A DNA stretch of 24,723 nucleotides from DAOTWP01 sp034435675 (GTDB taxonomy: Bacteria; Chloroflexota; Anaerolineae; Aggregatilineales; Phototrophicaceae): positions 1-24,723 of the forward strand of contig DAOTWP010000220.1 of the NCBI GenBank assembly GCA_034435675.1, written 5' to 3'. The notes under the pieces were generated by a model that had not been told where the DNA came from, did not search any database, and saw nothing but the letters and a program-made list of their open reading frames with translations. The position numbers and the translations under genes were made by a program. Shown one piece after another: positions 14,118 to 21,498 of the stretch (position 1 is the stretch's first letter; every line of letters starts with the position of its first letter).

Positions 14118-14594
14118 ATGATTCGTGATCCGAACTGGTTCCAACATGCCCTGCGTCGCACCGGCTGGCAGCCGCAGCGCCAGGCAATTGCGCTGGCGGC
14201 ATTCGGCGTGCTGATTGTGCTGGTGGTCGGCGTACTGGTGCTCACGCAGGTGGCATCCACCGCCACGCTGGGGCGGCAGTTGAACGACCTCGTTGCCGAA
14301 CGCAACCGCCTCGAACGCCAGAATGAGCAGCTGCGCGTGGAAATTGCCGAACTCAAAAGCGTACCGAATCTGCTGGCACGCGCTGAGGCGCTGGGTTTTG
14401 TGCCTGCGACGGCAGAAAATATGGAATATCTGACCGTAGCGGGCTATGATCCCCGCCGTGGCGAGACGGTTGCGCCCCTGGAAGCAGAAGAAGCGCCGGT
14501 CCCCGAATATGACGAGACATTCTGGGGTTGGTTGCAGCAGACGTGGGACATGCTGACCGGGCAGTTTGAGGACTATTCAAGTCAGGGGCAGTGA
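14118..14594 (+). CDS. ftsL: FtsL-like septum formation protein
   Basis: A 158-residue bitopic membrane protein. Seen: a short cytoplasmic N-terminus, one membrane helix at about 22-45 (AIALAAFGVLIVLVVGVLVL), a heptad-type coiled coil at about 51-82 (LGRQLNDLVAERNRLERQNE and on), then the LLARAEALGFV motif (85-95) typical of FtsL/FtsB/DivIC proteins. A longer acidic tail with two Trp-rich patches follows. Such proteins bridge FtsQ/FtsB and activate the FtsW-PBP pair. Sequence alone does not split FtsL from FtsB; the position between rsmH and the PBP gene argues for FtsL. Its TGA overlaps the region of the PBP start, implying translational coupling. GAGGT lies about 12 bases before the ATG. 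Confidence 0.85.
   Translation: MIRDPNWFQHALRRTGWQPQRQAIALAAFGVLIVLVVGVLVLTQVASTATLGRQLNDLVAERNRLERQNEQLRVEIAELKSVPNLLARAEALGFVPATAENMEYLTVAGYDPRRGETVAPLEAEEAPVPEYDETFWGWLQQTWDMLTGQFEDYSSQGQ
14584..14588 (+). promoter_or_regulatory. Shine-Dalgarno AGGGG that selects the PBP start
   Basis: It sits two bases before a GTG at 14591 but eight bases before the ATG at 14597. The spacing favours the ATG. Confidence 0.65.
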
Positions 14595-14596
14595 AC

Positions 14597-16342
14597 ATGC
14601 AGGGGACAGGTTCAGCACTCACGCAGCATGACATTCTGCGCCGCCGTCTGCCGGTGGTAGTAGTGGTGCTGCTGCTGGTCAGCGGGTATCTGCTGGTCCA
14701 GTTGGCATCCTTTCAGTATCTTTCGCCGGATGTGCGCGGCTATCTGGAAAGTGTCAGCGAAGCGAACTACAGCACCGTGCGGCGGCTGACTGGCGAACGC
14801 GGCGCAATTTATGACCGCGACGGTGAACCGCTCGCCGTCAACATGATTCAGTACGATGCCAGCATCAGCCCCAGCCTCGTTGCCGACCCGCTGCAAACGT
14901 CGCGTGATCTGGCGCGGATTCTGGGGCGCAGCGAGGTCGAAATCTTTGACCTGATTACCAGCGACAACCTGTGGGAAGACCTGGGGCGCGTTGACGCCGA
15001 CGCAGGCGACCAGCTCGCCGACCTGGGGCTGCTGGCGATCCGGCTTGATCCGGTGTGGCTGCGGCGTTATCCGCAGGGTCCACTGGCGGCGCAGGTGCTG
15101 GGCTTTGTCAATCTGGAGTCGCGCGGGTTTTACGGTGTCGAAGGCGAGTATGACCCGCAGCTTGCCGGGCGCACGCGGGACGAGACGATCAGCAACATTC
15201 CCTTCGACGTGGGGCAGGATGTCGAACAGCCTGCGCGCGGGCGCGATCTGGTGCTGACTATTGACCGCGATGTGCAGTTCTGGATCGAAAGTGTGCTGTT
15301 CAGCGCCGTGACCAATACGGGCGCTACCGGCGGCACGATTATCGTCATGAACCCGCGCAACGGCGATATTCTGGGCATGGCAAGTTATCCCACTTTTGAC
15401 CCGAATGCCTTTGGTGATGTGCCCAACGCCACCGTGTGGCGTAACCCGGCAATTGGCGAGGTCTACGAGCCGGGATCGGTGTTCAAAATCCTGACGATGG
15501 CGGCAGGGCTGGAAGCAGGGGTCATCGCCCCGCAGGACACCTATGTAGACAGCGCCTGCGTGACCTATGGCGGGCGGCAAATCTGCAACTGGGATCGCGC
15601 CGGGCATGGCACGCTGGATATGACGCAGATTCTGGTGCAGTCGCTCAACGTGGGTGTGTCCTGGATCAGCGTGGAACGGCTGGGACCGGATCGCTTTTAC
15701 AACCAGATTGCCCTGTTTGGCATTGGGCGGCGTACAGGCGTAGATATGCAGGGCGAAGAAGCGGGCATCCTCAAAGTGCCCGGCGACCCGCTGTGGAGCG
15801 AGAGCGATCTGGCGACGAACAGCTTTGGGCAGGGCGTATCGGTCACACCGCTGCAAATGATCACGTCTGCCGCTGCGATTGCCAATGGCGGGCTGATGTA
15901 CCAGCCGCGCATTGTGCATCAGATCATTGACGGCACCGAGGTTTACACAGCGCAGCCTACCGTGCTGGGACGCCCGATTTCGCCGCAAACGTCCGCGCTG
16001 GTGACCGAGATGATGGTTGCATCTGTGAACAGCAGTCCCGACGCGGCGCAGCGCATCAATGTGCCCGGTTACACCATTGCGGGCAAGACTGGCACTGCCG
16101 AAATCCCCAGTCCTGCAGGCGGTTACGAGGCAAACACATCGATTACGACGTTTATCGGCTTTTTGCCTGCTGACGATCCACAAGTGATTGTGCTGATCAA
16201 ACTGGATCGCCCCAGCGGTTACTGGGCGAGTCTGGTGCTGACGCCGATCTTTAACGAACTGGTGAGCAGGCTGGTGCTGCTGCTGGAAATCCCGCCGGAC
16301 AATGTGCGTTGGGCGATGGAGATTACACCGCCGGGGCAGTAG
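14597..16342 (+). CDS. ftsI: Class B penicillin-binding protein (FtsI / PBP2 type transpeptidase)
   Basis: A 581-residue D,D-transpeptidase that cross-links septal peptidoglycan with FtsW. Seen: one membrane anchor at about 19-37, the pedestal domain with RRLTGERGAIYDRDGEPLAVN (62-82, split by turns), and the transpeptidase domain from about 215. Catalytic motifs: SVFK with Ser294 and Lys297, SLN at 349-351, and KTG at 497-499 (AGKTGTAE). GGYEANTSITTFIGFLPADDP follows, as usual. There are no C-terminal PASTA domains, unlike SpoVD or PBP2x. It starts three bases after the ftsL-like stop (ATG preferred to the overlapping GTG at 14591). A palindrome-filled gap of 211 nt follows, where many bacteria have murE and murF. 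Confidence 0.95.
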   Translation: MQGTGSALTQHDILRRRLPVVVVVLLLVSGYLLVQLASFQYLSPDVRGYLESVSEANYSTVRRLTGERGAIYDRDGEPLAVNMIQYDASISPSLVADPLQTSRDLARILGRSEVEIFDLITSDNLWEDLGRVDADAGDQLADLGLLAIRLDPVWLRRYPQGPLAAQVLGFVNLESRGFYGVEGEYDPQLAGRTRDETISNIPFDVGQDVEQPARGRDLVLTIDRDVQFWIESVLFSAVTNTGATGGTIIVMNPRNGDILGMASYPTFDPNAFGDVPNATVWRNPAIGEVYEPGSVFKILTMAAGLEAGVIAPQDTYVDSACVTYGGRQICNWDRAGHGTLDMTQILVQSLNVGVSWISVERLGPDRFYNQIALFGIGRRTGVDMQGEEAGILKVPGDPLWSESDLATNSFGQGVSVTPLQMITSAAAIANGGLMYQPRIVHQIIDGTEVYTAQPTVLGRPISPQTSALVTEMMVASVNSSPDAAQRINVPGYTIAGKTGTAEIPSPAGGYEANTSITTFIGFLPADDPQVIVLIKLDRPSGYWASLVLTPIFNELVSRLVLLLEIPPDNVRWAMEITPPGQ

Positions 16343-16355
16343 GCGCGCCTGTTGC

Positions 16356-16373
16356 AGGGCGCTGCAGCGCCCT
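16356..16373. repeat. Perfect 18-bp palindrome after the PBP gene
   Basis: AGGGCGCTG is followed directly by its reverse complement, with TTGC/TTGCA continuing outward imperfectly. The core GGGCGC...GCGCCC matches that of the palindrome at 12366-12385. It lies 14 bases after the PBP stop codon and may also act in 3'-end protection. Confidence 0.65.
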
Positions 16374-16378
16374 TGCAC

Positions 16379-16389
16379 GGAAGTATTCC
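16379..16389. repeat. GGAAGTATTCC motif, second copy
   Basis: A GGAA-GTA-TTCC dyad lies six bases after the GGGCGC/GCGCCC palindrome. It shares ten bases with the copy at 12412-12421. Confidence 0.45.
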
Positions 16390-16442
16390 GCATGCTCAAC
16401 ACGTTTTTGGTGCTGCATCCGGTAAATTGCAGTCGTTGCCGC

Positions 16443-16470
16443 CAGGGGAGGGGTCTCAGTCCCGCCCCTG
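16443..16470. repeat. GC-rich hairpin between the PBP gene and mraY
   Basis: The arms CAGGGG-A-GGG and CCC-G-CCCCTG pair with one A/G mismatch around an eight-base loop (GTCTCAGT). There is no T-run directly after; T6 occurs about 26 bases downstream. It looks like a third member of the intergenic palindrome family. Confidence 0.55.
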
Positions 16471-16553
16471 CAACAACAGGCATGTTTGATGGGCGTTTTT
16501 TGTCGGATGCACCATGCGGGCGTGGGAACTATGAAAACTGAGAGAAGGTATTT

Positions 16554-17576
16554 ATGGTTGAAGGACTGCCGTTTGCCCTGACCGCCGGGGTGATCGCCTT
16601 TTTGCTCGGTGTCATCTGGGGCGGACCCTTTGTCGAAATCCTCAAGCGCCTGCGCATCGGCAAGCAGATTCGCGCCGAATTGAGCGATTCGCACCAGCGC
16701 AAGATCGGTACGCCCACAATGGGCGGCATCATGATTCTCGTCCCGGCGCTGCTGATTACGTTCGCGTTAAATATCGCCAGCATTGTCCGAACCGGGCAGG
16801 GCGCGAGCATTTTTGTGCCGCTGTTTGTCATGCTTGGGTTTGGCGTGCTGGGGGCGGTGGACGATTGGGAGGGCATTCGCAGTTCACGCGGGATGCGCGG
16901 CTATGGGCTGTCCGGACGCACCAAGTTTATCGGGCAGCTTGTGCTGGCGGGCACGGCAGCGCTGTTCATCTCGTTCGGCGAGTTTTCGTTCGCCAACGAA
17001 CTGATTCTGCCGCTGCTGCCGATCACGATTTCGCTCTCTCCGCTGGTGTTTATTCCGGTCGCGATGTTCATCATCGTTGGCATGTCCAACGCGGTCAACC
17101 TGACCGATGGGCTGGACGGGCTGGCGGGTATCATCACCGCCAGCGCCTATGCGGCTTATGGGGTAATCGCGTATTTGCAGGGGCAGATTTTTCTGGTACA
17201 GCTTTGCTTTGTGCTGGTTGGCGCGTGTTTCGCCTTTTTATGGTACAACGCACACCCGGCGCAGTTGTTCATGGGCGACACGGGTGCGCTGGCACTGGGC
17301 GCAACACTGGGCACTGTGGCGGTGTTGACCGGGCAGTGGCTGCTGCTGCCGGTCATCGCCATCGTACCGGTTGCCGAAACCATCTCCGTGATGCTGCAAG
17401 TCTTCTCTGCTAAGTTCACGCGGCGCTTCTGGGGCGTAGACCGGCGTATCTTCCGGCAGGCACCGCTGCATCATCATTTTGAACTTGGCGGGTGGAGCGA
17501 AACCCAGGTTGTCCAGCGCTTCTGGCTGGTCGGTATTCTCAGCGCCATGGTCGGTGTGGCGCTGGCGCTGATCTGA
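16554..17576 (+). CDS. mraY: Phospho-N-acetylmuramoyl-pentapeptide-transferase MraY
   Basis: A 340-residue polytopic membrane enzyme that transfers phospho-MurNAc-pentapeptide from UDP to undecaprenyl phosphate, making lipid I. Seen: about ten hydrophobic helices; SHQRKIGTPTMGG at 46-58; the catalytic acidic pair Asp103-Asp104 in AVDDWEG; SNAVNLTDGLDGLAG (178-192) with the metal and uridine-site residues; FMGDTGALALG (239-249); and the HHH motif in APLHHHFELGGWSE (303-316). All active-site motifs are intact. The start ATG follows AGAAGG spaced seven bases. It is separated from the PBP gene by 211 nt and followed 17 nt later by a convergent transglutaminase-like gene, so mraY transcription from the main operon must end or read antisense into that gene. 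Confidence 0.97.
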   Translation: MVEGLPFALTAGVIAFLLGVIWGGPFVEILKRLRIGKQIRAELSDSHQRKIGTPTMGGIMILVPALLITFALNIASIVRTGQGASIFVPLFVMLGFGVLGAVDDWEGIRSSRGMRGYGLSGRTKFIGQLVLAGTAALFISFGEFSFANELILPLLPITISLSPLVFIPVAMFIIVGMSNAVNLTDGLDGLAGIITASAYAAYGVIAYLQGQIFLVQLCFVLVGACFAFLWYNAHPAQLFMGDTGALALGATLGTVAVLTGQWLLLPVIAIVPVAETISVMLQVFSAKFTRRFWGVDRRIFRQAPLHHHFELGGWSETQVVQRFWLVGILSAMVGVALALI

Positions 17577-17593
17577 CGCGGCGTGCCACGCAC

Positions 17594-18472
17594 TCAGCGC
17601 AGATGCACATCAACGATACGTTCCAGCGCCGGGCTGTAGCTCTGGAATGGATCAGGCAGCCGCAGCCGCGCGTCGGTGTTGAACAGGCGCTGAAGCTCGG
17701 CGAACCCGGTATCGCCCTGCTGGCTGACCACCGCCAGATGATCGAGCAGCGCGTTGTCCTCGTCGCTCAGCGGAGCGTAGTCTTCGTGTCCATAACTCCA
17801 TTCATCCCAGCAGAGCATCTCCACCTTGTTCAGTCCGGCAAGATCAAGCAGCATGCGCCCCCGGATGAACCACCAGCCGCACACCGGCACGCCGGACCCC
17901 AGCCCAAAGCGCTCCGGGTCTGCCTTGCCTGCGCGGCACATCTGCCATGCCTTGCCCGCCACGATGAACTGATCGCGTGGCACATTGAGGACATCGAATG
18001 CGTAGCGCGCCGGGTCAAGCTGCATGTCGGCAAGCTGCCAGTCCGTGCCGTTCCAGAACTCGACCACCACATGGTCAAAGTAGTAATCCTGCTCGAAATA
18101 AACGCCGAAGCCATAACGCGAGCGCGCCGGGATGCCAGCGTGCCGCAGCATGGCGACAGATAACACGGTGAAATCGCGGCAGCAGCCGATGAAGCGTTTG
18201 GACGGATCACGGTTGACCGTCAGCGGGGCGTGTTCCAGCTCCTGAATGCGGCGCAGGATGTCCGGCACATAGCGTGTGTCAATCTCCGCTTTGCGTTCGG
18301 CGGGGTACTCGTAGCGCCAGAGATCCGCGAAGTAATGCAGCACCAAGCCGCGCGCGGACTGGCTGATGCCGGCGATGTCCTGCGGCACGGGGTCGAACAG
18401 GGCGGCATAGGCGGCGGGATCGGTGATGCGGCTCTGGCTGGCATAATACGCTTGCGGGGTTACGTCCTGCAT
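17594..18472 (-). CDS. Transglutaminase-like (papain-fold) protein, opposite strand within the dcw cluster
   Basis: A 292-residue soluble protein. Seen: the transglutaminase-core motif FIGCCRDFTVLSVAMLRHAG (94-113) with Cys98 at the expected nucleophile position, then FDHVVVEFW (132-140) with His134 and WQLADMQLD (145-153) with Asp149, a complete Cys-His-Asp triad. In bacteria such domains act mostly as cysteine peptidases or amidases rather than cross-linkers. There is no signal peptide, so it should be cytoplasmic. The C-terminal half (about 155-292) is not recognised. It has a strong ribosome site, GGAGGTG, six bases before the ATG. It sits between mraY and murD but is transcribed against them. 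Whether it acts on cell-wall peptides is unknown. Confidence 0.85.
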   Translation of the reverse strand: MQDVTPQAYYASQSRITDPAAYAALFDPVPQDIAGISQSARGLVLHYFADLWRYEYPAERKAEIDTRYVPDILRRIQELEHAPLTVNRDPSKRFIGCCRDFTVLSVAMLRHAGIPARSRYGFGVYFEQDYYFDHVVVEFWNGTDWQLADMQLDPARYAFDVLNVPRDQFIVAGKAWQMCRAGKADPERFGLGSGVPVCGWWFIRGRMLLDLAGLNKVEMLCWDEWSYGHEDYAPLSDEDNALLDHLAVVSQQGDTGFAELQRLFNTDARLRLPDPFQSYSPALERIVDVHLR

Positions 18473-18549
18473 CGTTCACCTCCATGAATAGGCTCAACAA
18501 CGGCTAACGCTGACGTTGGGCTGTTGTCAGCAATTACGCTATACTACGC

Positions 18550-18602
18550 TTGACAGGCGCTGTAGGTTCACACTCTGGCGCAGGTGAACGGCGGGTGAAC
18601 CT
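18550..18602. promoter_or_regulatory. Three GGTGAAC boxes near a TTGACA, between the transglutaminase gene and murD
   Basis: AGGTTCAC (18564-18571), AGGTGAAC (18582-18589) and GGTGAACCT (18594-18602): the outer two form an inverted pair, the last two are direct repeats 11 bases apart. A perfect TTGACA lies at 18550-18555 on the plus strand, but no good -10 stands 17 bases on. On the minus strand ATACTA (read TAGTAT, 18546-18541) could be the transglutaminase -10, with the first box at its -35. This suggests an activator or repressor site for one or both genes. Confidence 0.45.
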
Positions 18603-18644
18603 GCTGCGCTGCGCTGTACCTCCGCGCAATGTGCCATACTTAGG

Positions 18645-18662
18645 TTAGAACATAAATTCTAA
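18645..18662. promoter_or_regulatory. AT-rich dyad TTAGAA-N6-TTCTAA upstream of murD
   Basis: A perfect six-base dyad in otherwise GC-rich DNA, 91-108 bases before the murD start. It may be an operator, or part of a promoter for the murD-ftsW-murG-murC segment, which the reversed gene cuts off from the mraZ promoter. No convincing -35/-10 pair is seen. Confidence 0.45.
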
Positions 18663-18752
18663 TACGTCAAGTGTTCGTTCGCAGGTAGTTCACGGTTGGG
18701 AGACCTCGGCAGGGCTACTCAACACTGGTATTGATCTGGCGGGTACAGTCAT

Positions 18753-20126
18753 ATGCCAATAATTGACCCCCTGAATGGAAAACGTGTTCTCGTAATTGGC
18801 TTTGCGCGGCAGGGGCAGGCGCTGGCGCGCTGGCTGCCGACCCTCGGCGCGAAAGTCGTTGTGAATGACAGCAAGAACGCCGAACAGCTTGAACTCGATC
18901 CGGCAGCATTTGCCGGCGTTGAGTTCGTGCTCGGCGAACACGGCGAAACGCTGCTGGATAATGTTGATCTGTTGTGTGTCTCAGGTGGCGTGCCGTTGGA
19001 CCTGCCGCTGGTGCAGGCGGCGCAGGCGCGCGGCATACCGCTGAGCAACGACGCGCAGTTGTTTCTCGAACGCTGTCCCGCGCCGGTGGTGGGCATTACC
19101 GGCAGCGCGGGCAAAACCACCACCACCACGCTGATGGGCAGCATCTGCACCAAAGCGGGCTACAAAACCTGGGTAGGCGGCAACATCGGCACTGTGCTGC
19201 TCGACGTGCTCGACCAGATTCGTTCTGATCATCGCGTAGTGATGGAACTGTCCAGCTTCCAGCTTGAGATTATGACCAGCAGCCCGCCGGTGGCGACGGT
19301 GCTGAATGTCACACCGAATCATCTGGACCGGCACGGCACGATGGAGAATTATATGCGTGCCAAGTATCAGATTCTCGCCCACCAGCAGCGCGACGGCGCG
19401 GCGGTGCTCTGCACGGACGATGCGGGCAGCCGGGCGCTGGCAGGTGGTGTGCGCGGCACGCTGGTCTGGTTCAGCATGCGCGAACTGGTGCAGGACGGCG
19501 CGTTTATGGTCGGGCAGCGGCTGCTGGTTACGGGCAGCGCCAGCCCGGACGGCGACCCGAAAGTCGTGCTTGAACGTGAGGAAATCCCCCTGCGCGGCGA
19601 CCACAATGTGCTTAACGTGCTTGCTGCCTGTGCGCTGGCAGGTGTGCAGGGCATCGCGCCGGAAGTTATCGCCGAGACTGTGCGCGAGTTTAAGCCGGTG
19701 CCGCACCGCCTGGAAGTGGTGCGCCAGCTTAACGGCGTAACCTATATCAACGACAGCATCGCCACCGCGCCAGAGCGGGTGCTGGCGGCGCTGCGCAGTT
19801 TCAGCGAACCGCTGATCCTGCTGGCAGGCGGCAAAGACAAAAATTTGCCCTGGGAGCAGATGATCGCGCTGGCGCTGCAAAAGTCACGCCGGATTATCGC
19901 CTTTGGGCAGGCGGGCGAGATTGTCGTCGAAATGGCGCGCAAGCTAACCGGACGCGCGGATGCCGTGCTGCGGGTGCAGACCGTCGAAGCAGCGGTGCAG
20001 CAGGCGGCGGCGCTGGCGCAGCCCGGCGATGTGGTGCTGTTTTCGCCCGGTGGCACATCGTATGATGCCTATGTTGATTTTGCCGCGCGCGGGGAACACT
20101 TTCGCCAACTGGTGATGGCGCTATAA
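18753..20126 (+). CDS. murD: UDP-N-acetylmuramoyl-L-alanine--D-glutamate ligase MurD
   Basis: A 457-residue cytoplasmic Mur ligase that adds D-Glu to UDP-MurNAc-L-Ala with ATP. Seen: N-terminal Rossmann domain (VLVIGFARQGQALARWL), the P-loop GITGSAGKTTT (114-124), VGGNIGTVLLD, the carbamylated-Lys/metal region MELSSFQLE, NVTPNHLDRHGTMENY, the third-domain motif YINDSIATAPERVLAAL, LLAGGKDKN, and a C-terminal FSPGGTSYDAYVDFAARGEHFR. MurD usually has NDSKATN and SPACASFD at the last two sites; here NDSIATAPE and SPGGTSYD. That variant looks lineage-specific rather than degenerate. No strong Shine-Dalgarno precedes the ATG. It is the first gene after the reversed transglutaminase gene and 37 nt before ftsW. 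Confidence 0.95.
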   Translation: MPIIDPLNGKRVLVIGFARQGQALARWLPTLGAKVVVNDSKNAEQLELDPAAFAGVEFVLGEHGETLLDNVDLLCVSGGVPLDLPLVQAAQARGIPLSNDAQLFLERCPAPVVGITGSAGKTTTTTLMGSICTKAGYKTWVGGNIGTVLLDVLDQIRSDHRVVMELSSFQLEIMTSSPPVATVLNVTPNHLDRHGTMENYMRAKYQILAHQQRDGAAVLCTDDAGSRALAGGVRGTLVWFSMRELVQDGAFMVGQRLLVTGSASPDGDPKVVLEREEIPLRGDHNVLNVLAACALAGVQGIAPEVIAETVREFKPVPHRLEVVRQLNGVTYINDSIATAPERVLAALRSFSEPLILLAGGKDKNLPWEQMIALALQKSRRIIAFGQAGEIVVEMARKLTGRADAVLRVQTVEAAVQQAAALAQPGDVVLFSPGGTSYDAYVDFAARGEHFRQLVMAL

Positions 20127-20163
20127 TAACAGGTGAGGCTCAACAAGTTCCTGGAACTGACGC

Positions 20164-21498
20164 ATGTCTGAAGCACCACACTTTATTGACGATACCTACG
20201 ATGCTGTGCCCGTGGCTGTGCCTGTGCGCCCGGTTGCCCCGCGCGGCGCCGCGCTGCCGCTGCCCGTGTCAGAAGAACGGTCGCAGGGGCGCCTGCGCAG
20301 CTATATTGCCACGCTGGACAAGCCGTTGGTGGTTGTGGTCGGCATTCTGCTGGCAATTGGCATGATGATGGTCTACAGCACCACCTTCTTCTGGAGTTTT
20401 GTGGATTTTGGCAGCGAAACGGCGATTCTGGTGCGGCAGGTGCAGTTTGTCGGCATTGGGCTGGTGATTGCCACCGTGCTCTCGCTGATTGACTACCGTG
20501 TGATTCGGCACTTCGCCGTCTGGATCATCTTGCTGGCGATCAGTCTGCTGGTGGCGGTGCTGCTTTTCGGTGACCGCACTTTCGGTGCAACCCGTTCGCT
20601 GATTGGCGGTTCACTCCAGCCGGGCGAATTCGCGGAACTGGCGATGGTCGTGTACCTGGCGGCGTGGATGAGTTCCAAGCGCACCAAAATCCAGAGCGTG
20701 TTTTACGGGCTGATTCCGTTTGCCACGCTGATAGGTATTGTCGGGCTGCTGGTCATGCTCCAACCAGACCTCAGCACAGCGGCGGTGATCTTCGCTACGT
20801 CGGGGATTATGTTCTTTCTGGCGGGCGCAAGCATCCTGCAAATCGGGCTGGCGGCAGCAGTTGCCGCTGTGCTGGGTATCATCATGATTCAGGTCTTTCC
20901 GTATGCATCCGAGCGTGTGGCAGATTTTAGTTCGGGCATTACCGACCTGACGCAGACCGATTATCATACGCTGCAAGTGTTGATCGCTTTCCAGAACGGC
21001 GGCTGGACTGGACGCGGCATTGGCGAAAGTCTGCAAAAGTTCCAGGCGCTGCCCGCCCCGCATACAGACAGTATTTTCGCCGTGATCGGGGAAGAACTGG
21101 GACTGTTGGGCGCTGGCTTTGTCGTGCTGTTGTTTATCGCTTTTGTGATGCGCAGTTTTATGATTGCGAATCGTGTGCGCGATCCCTTTGGCGCACTGCT
21201 GGCGTCCGGCATCGCCATCTGGGTTGCCGTCAAGGCGCTGCTGAATATCGCGGTGATGGCGAACGTGGTGCCGTCGTCCGGGCTGTCGCTGCCGTTTATC
21301 AGCTACGGCGGCTCGGCGTTGCTGATGGTGATGACAGGCGTCGGGCTGCTGCTCAGCGTTGGGCGGATATCGCGGCAGGCAGTCCCGGATCGGAGGGGGT
21401 CAAGTGCGGGTTATGATCGCGGCTGGGGGCACCGGGGGGCACGTGTATCCGGCGCTGGCAGTCGCCGAAGCGCTGAACGTTCGTCACCCCGGCGTTAG
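20164..21498 (+). CDS. ftsW: Septal peptidoglycan glycosyltransferase FtsW (SEDS family)
   Basis: A 444-residue SEDS membrane protein that polymerises lipid II with the class B PBP. Seen: a Pro/Val-rich cytoplasmic N-terminus (1-50), about ten membrane helices, FGATRSLIGGSLQPGEFAELAM (140-161, split by a turn), QPDLSTAAVIF (200-210), GGWTGRGIGESLQKFQALPAPHTDSIFAVIGEELG in the large outside loop (in two halves), and LPFISYGGSALL. The usual QPSEF.K motif reads QPGEFAE. The last ~36 residues (from about 409) are basic, unlike FtsW, and are encoded over the 5' end of murG. One extra G in the G5 run at 21395-21399 would instead end FtsW at a TGA overlapping the second murG ATG. So either the overlap is real, a ribosomal frameshift occurs, or the base count is wrong. 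Confidence 0.93.
   Translation: MSEAPHFIDDTYDAVPVAVPVRPVAPRGAALPLPVSEERSQGRLRSYIATLDKPLVVVVGILLAIGMMMVYSTTFFWSFVDFGSETAILVRQVQFVGIGLVIATVLSLIDYRVIRHFAVWIILLAISLLVAVLLFGDRTFGATRSLIGGSLQPGEFAELAMVVYLAAWMSSKRTKIQSVFYGLIPFATLIGIVGLLVMLQPDLSTAAVIFATSGIMFFLAGASILQIGLAAAVAAVLGIIMIQVFPYASERVADFSSGITDLTQTDYHTLQVLIAFQNGGWTGRGIGESLQKFQALPAPHTDSIFAVIGEELGLLGAGFVVLLFIAFVMRSFMIANRVRDPFGALLASGIAIWVAVKALLNIAVMANVVPSSGLSLPFISYGGSALLMVMTGVGLLLSVGRISRQAVPDRRGSSAGYDRGWGHRGARVSGAGSRRSAERSSPRR
21392..21396 (+). promoter_or_regulatory. Shine-Dalgarno GGAGG for the murG GTG start
   Basis: It lies inside ftsW, seven bases before GTG at 21404 but 16 before the in-frame ATG at 21413. The spacing supports the GTG. Confidence 0.7.

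Noticed and set aside
14612..16483. 623-residue minus-strand ORF opposite the PBP gene
   Set aside because: The plus strand encodes an unmistakable transpeptidase with all three catalytic motifs; the long antisense ORF reflects high GC and lack of stop codons.
16496..16502. T6 run as part of a terminator before mraY
   Set aside because: It is about 26 bases beyond the nearest strong stem, too far for a Rho-independent terminator.
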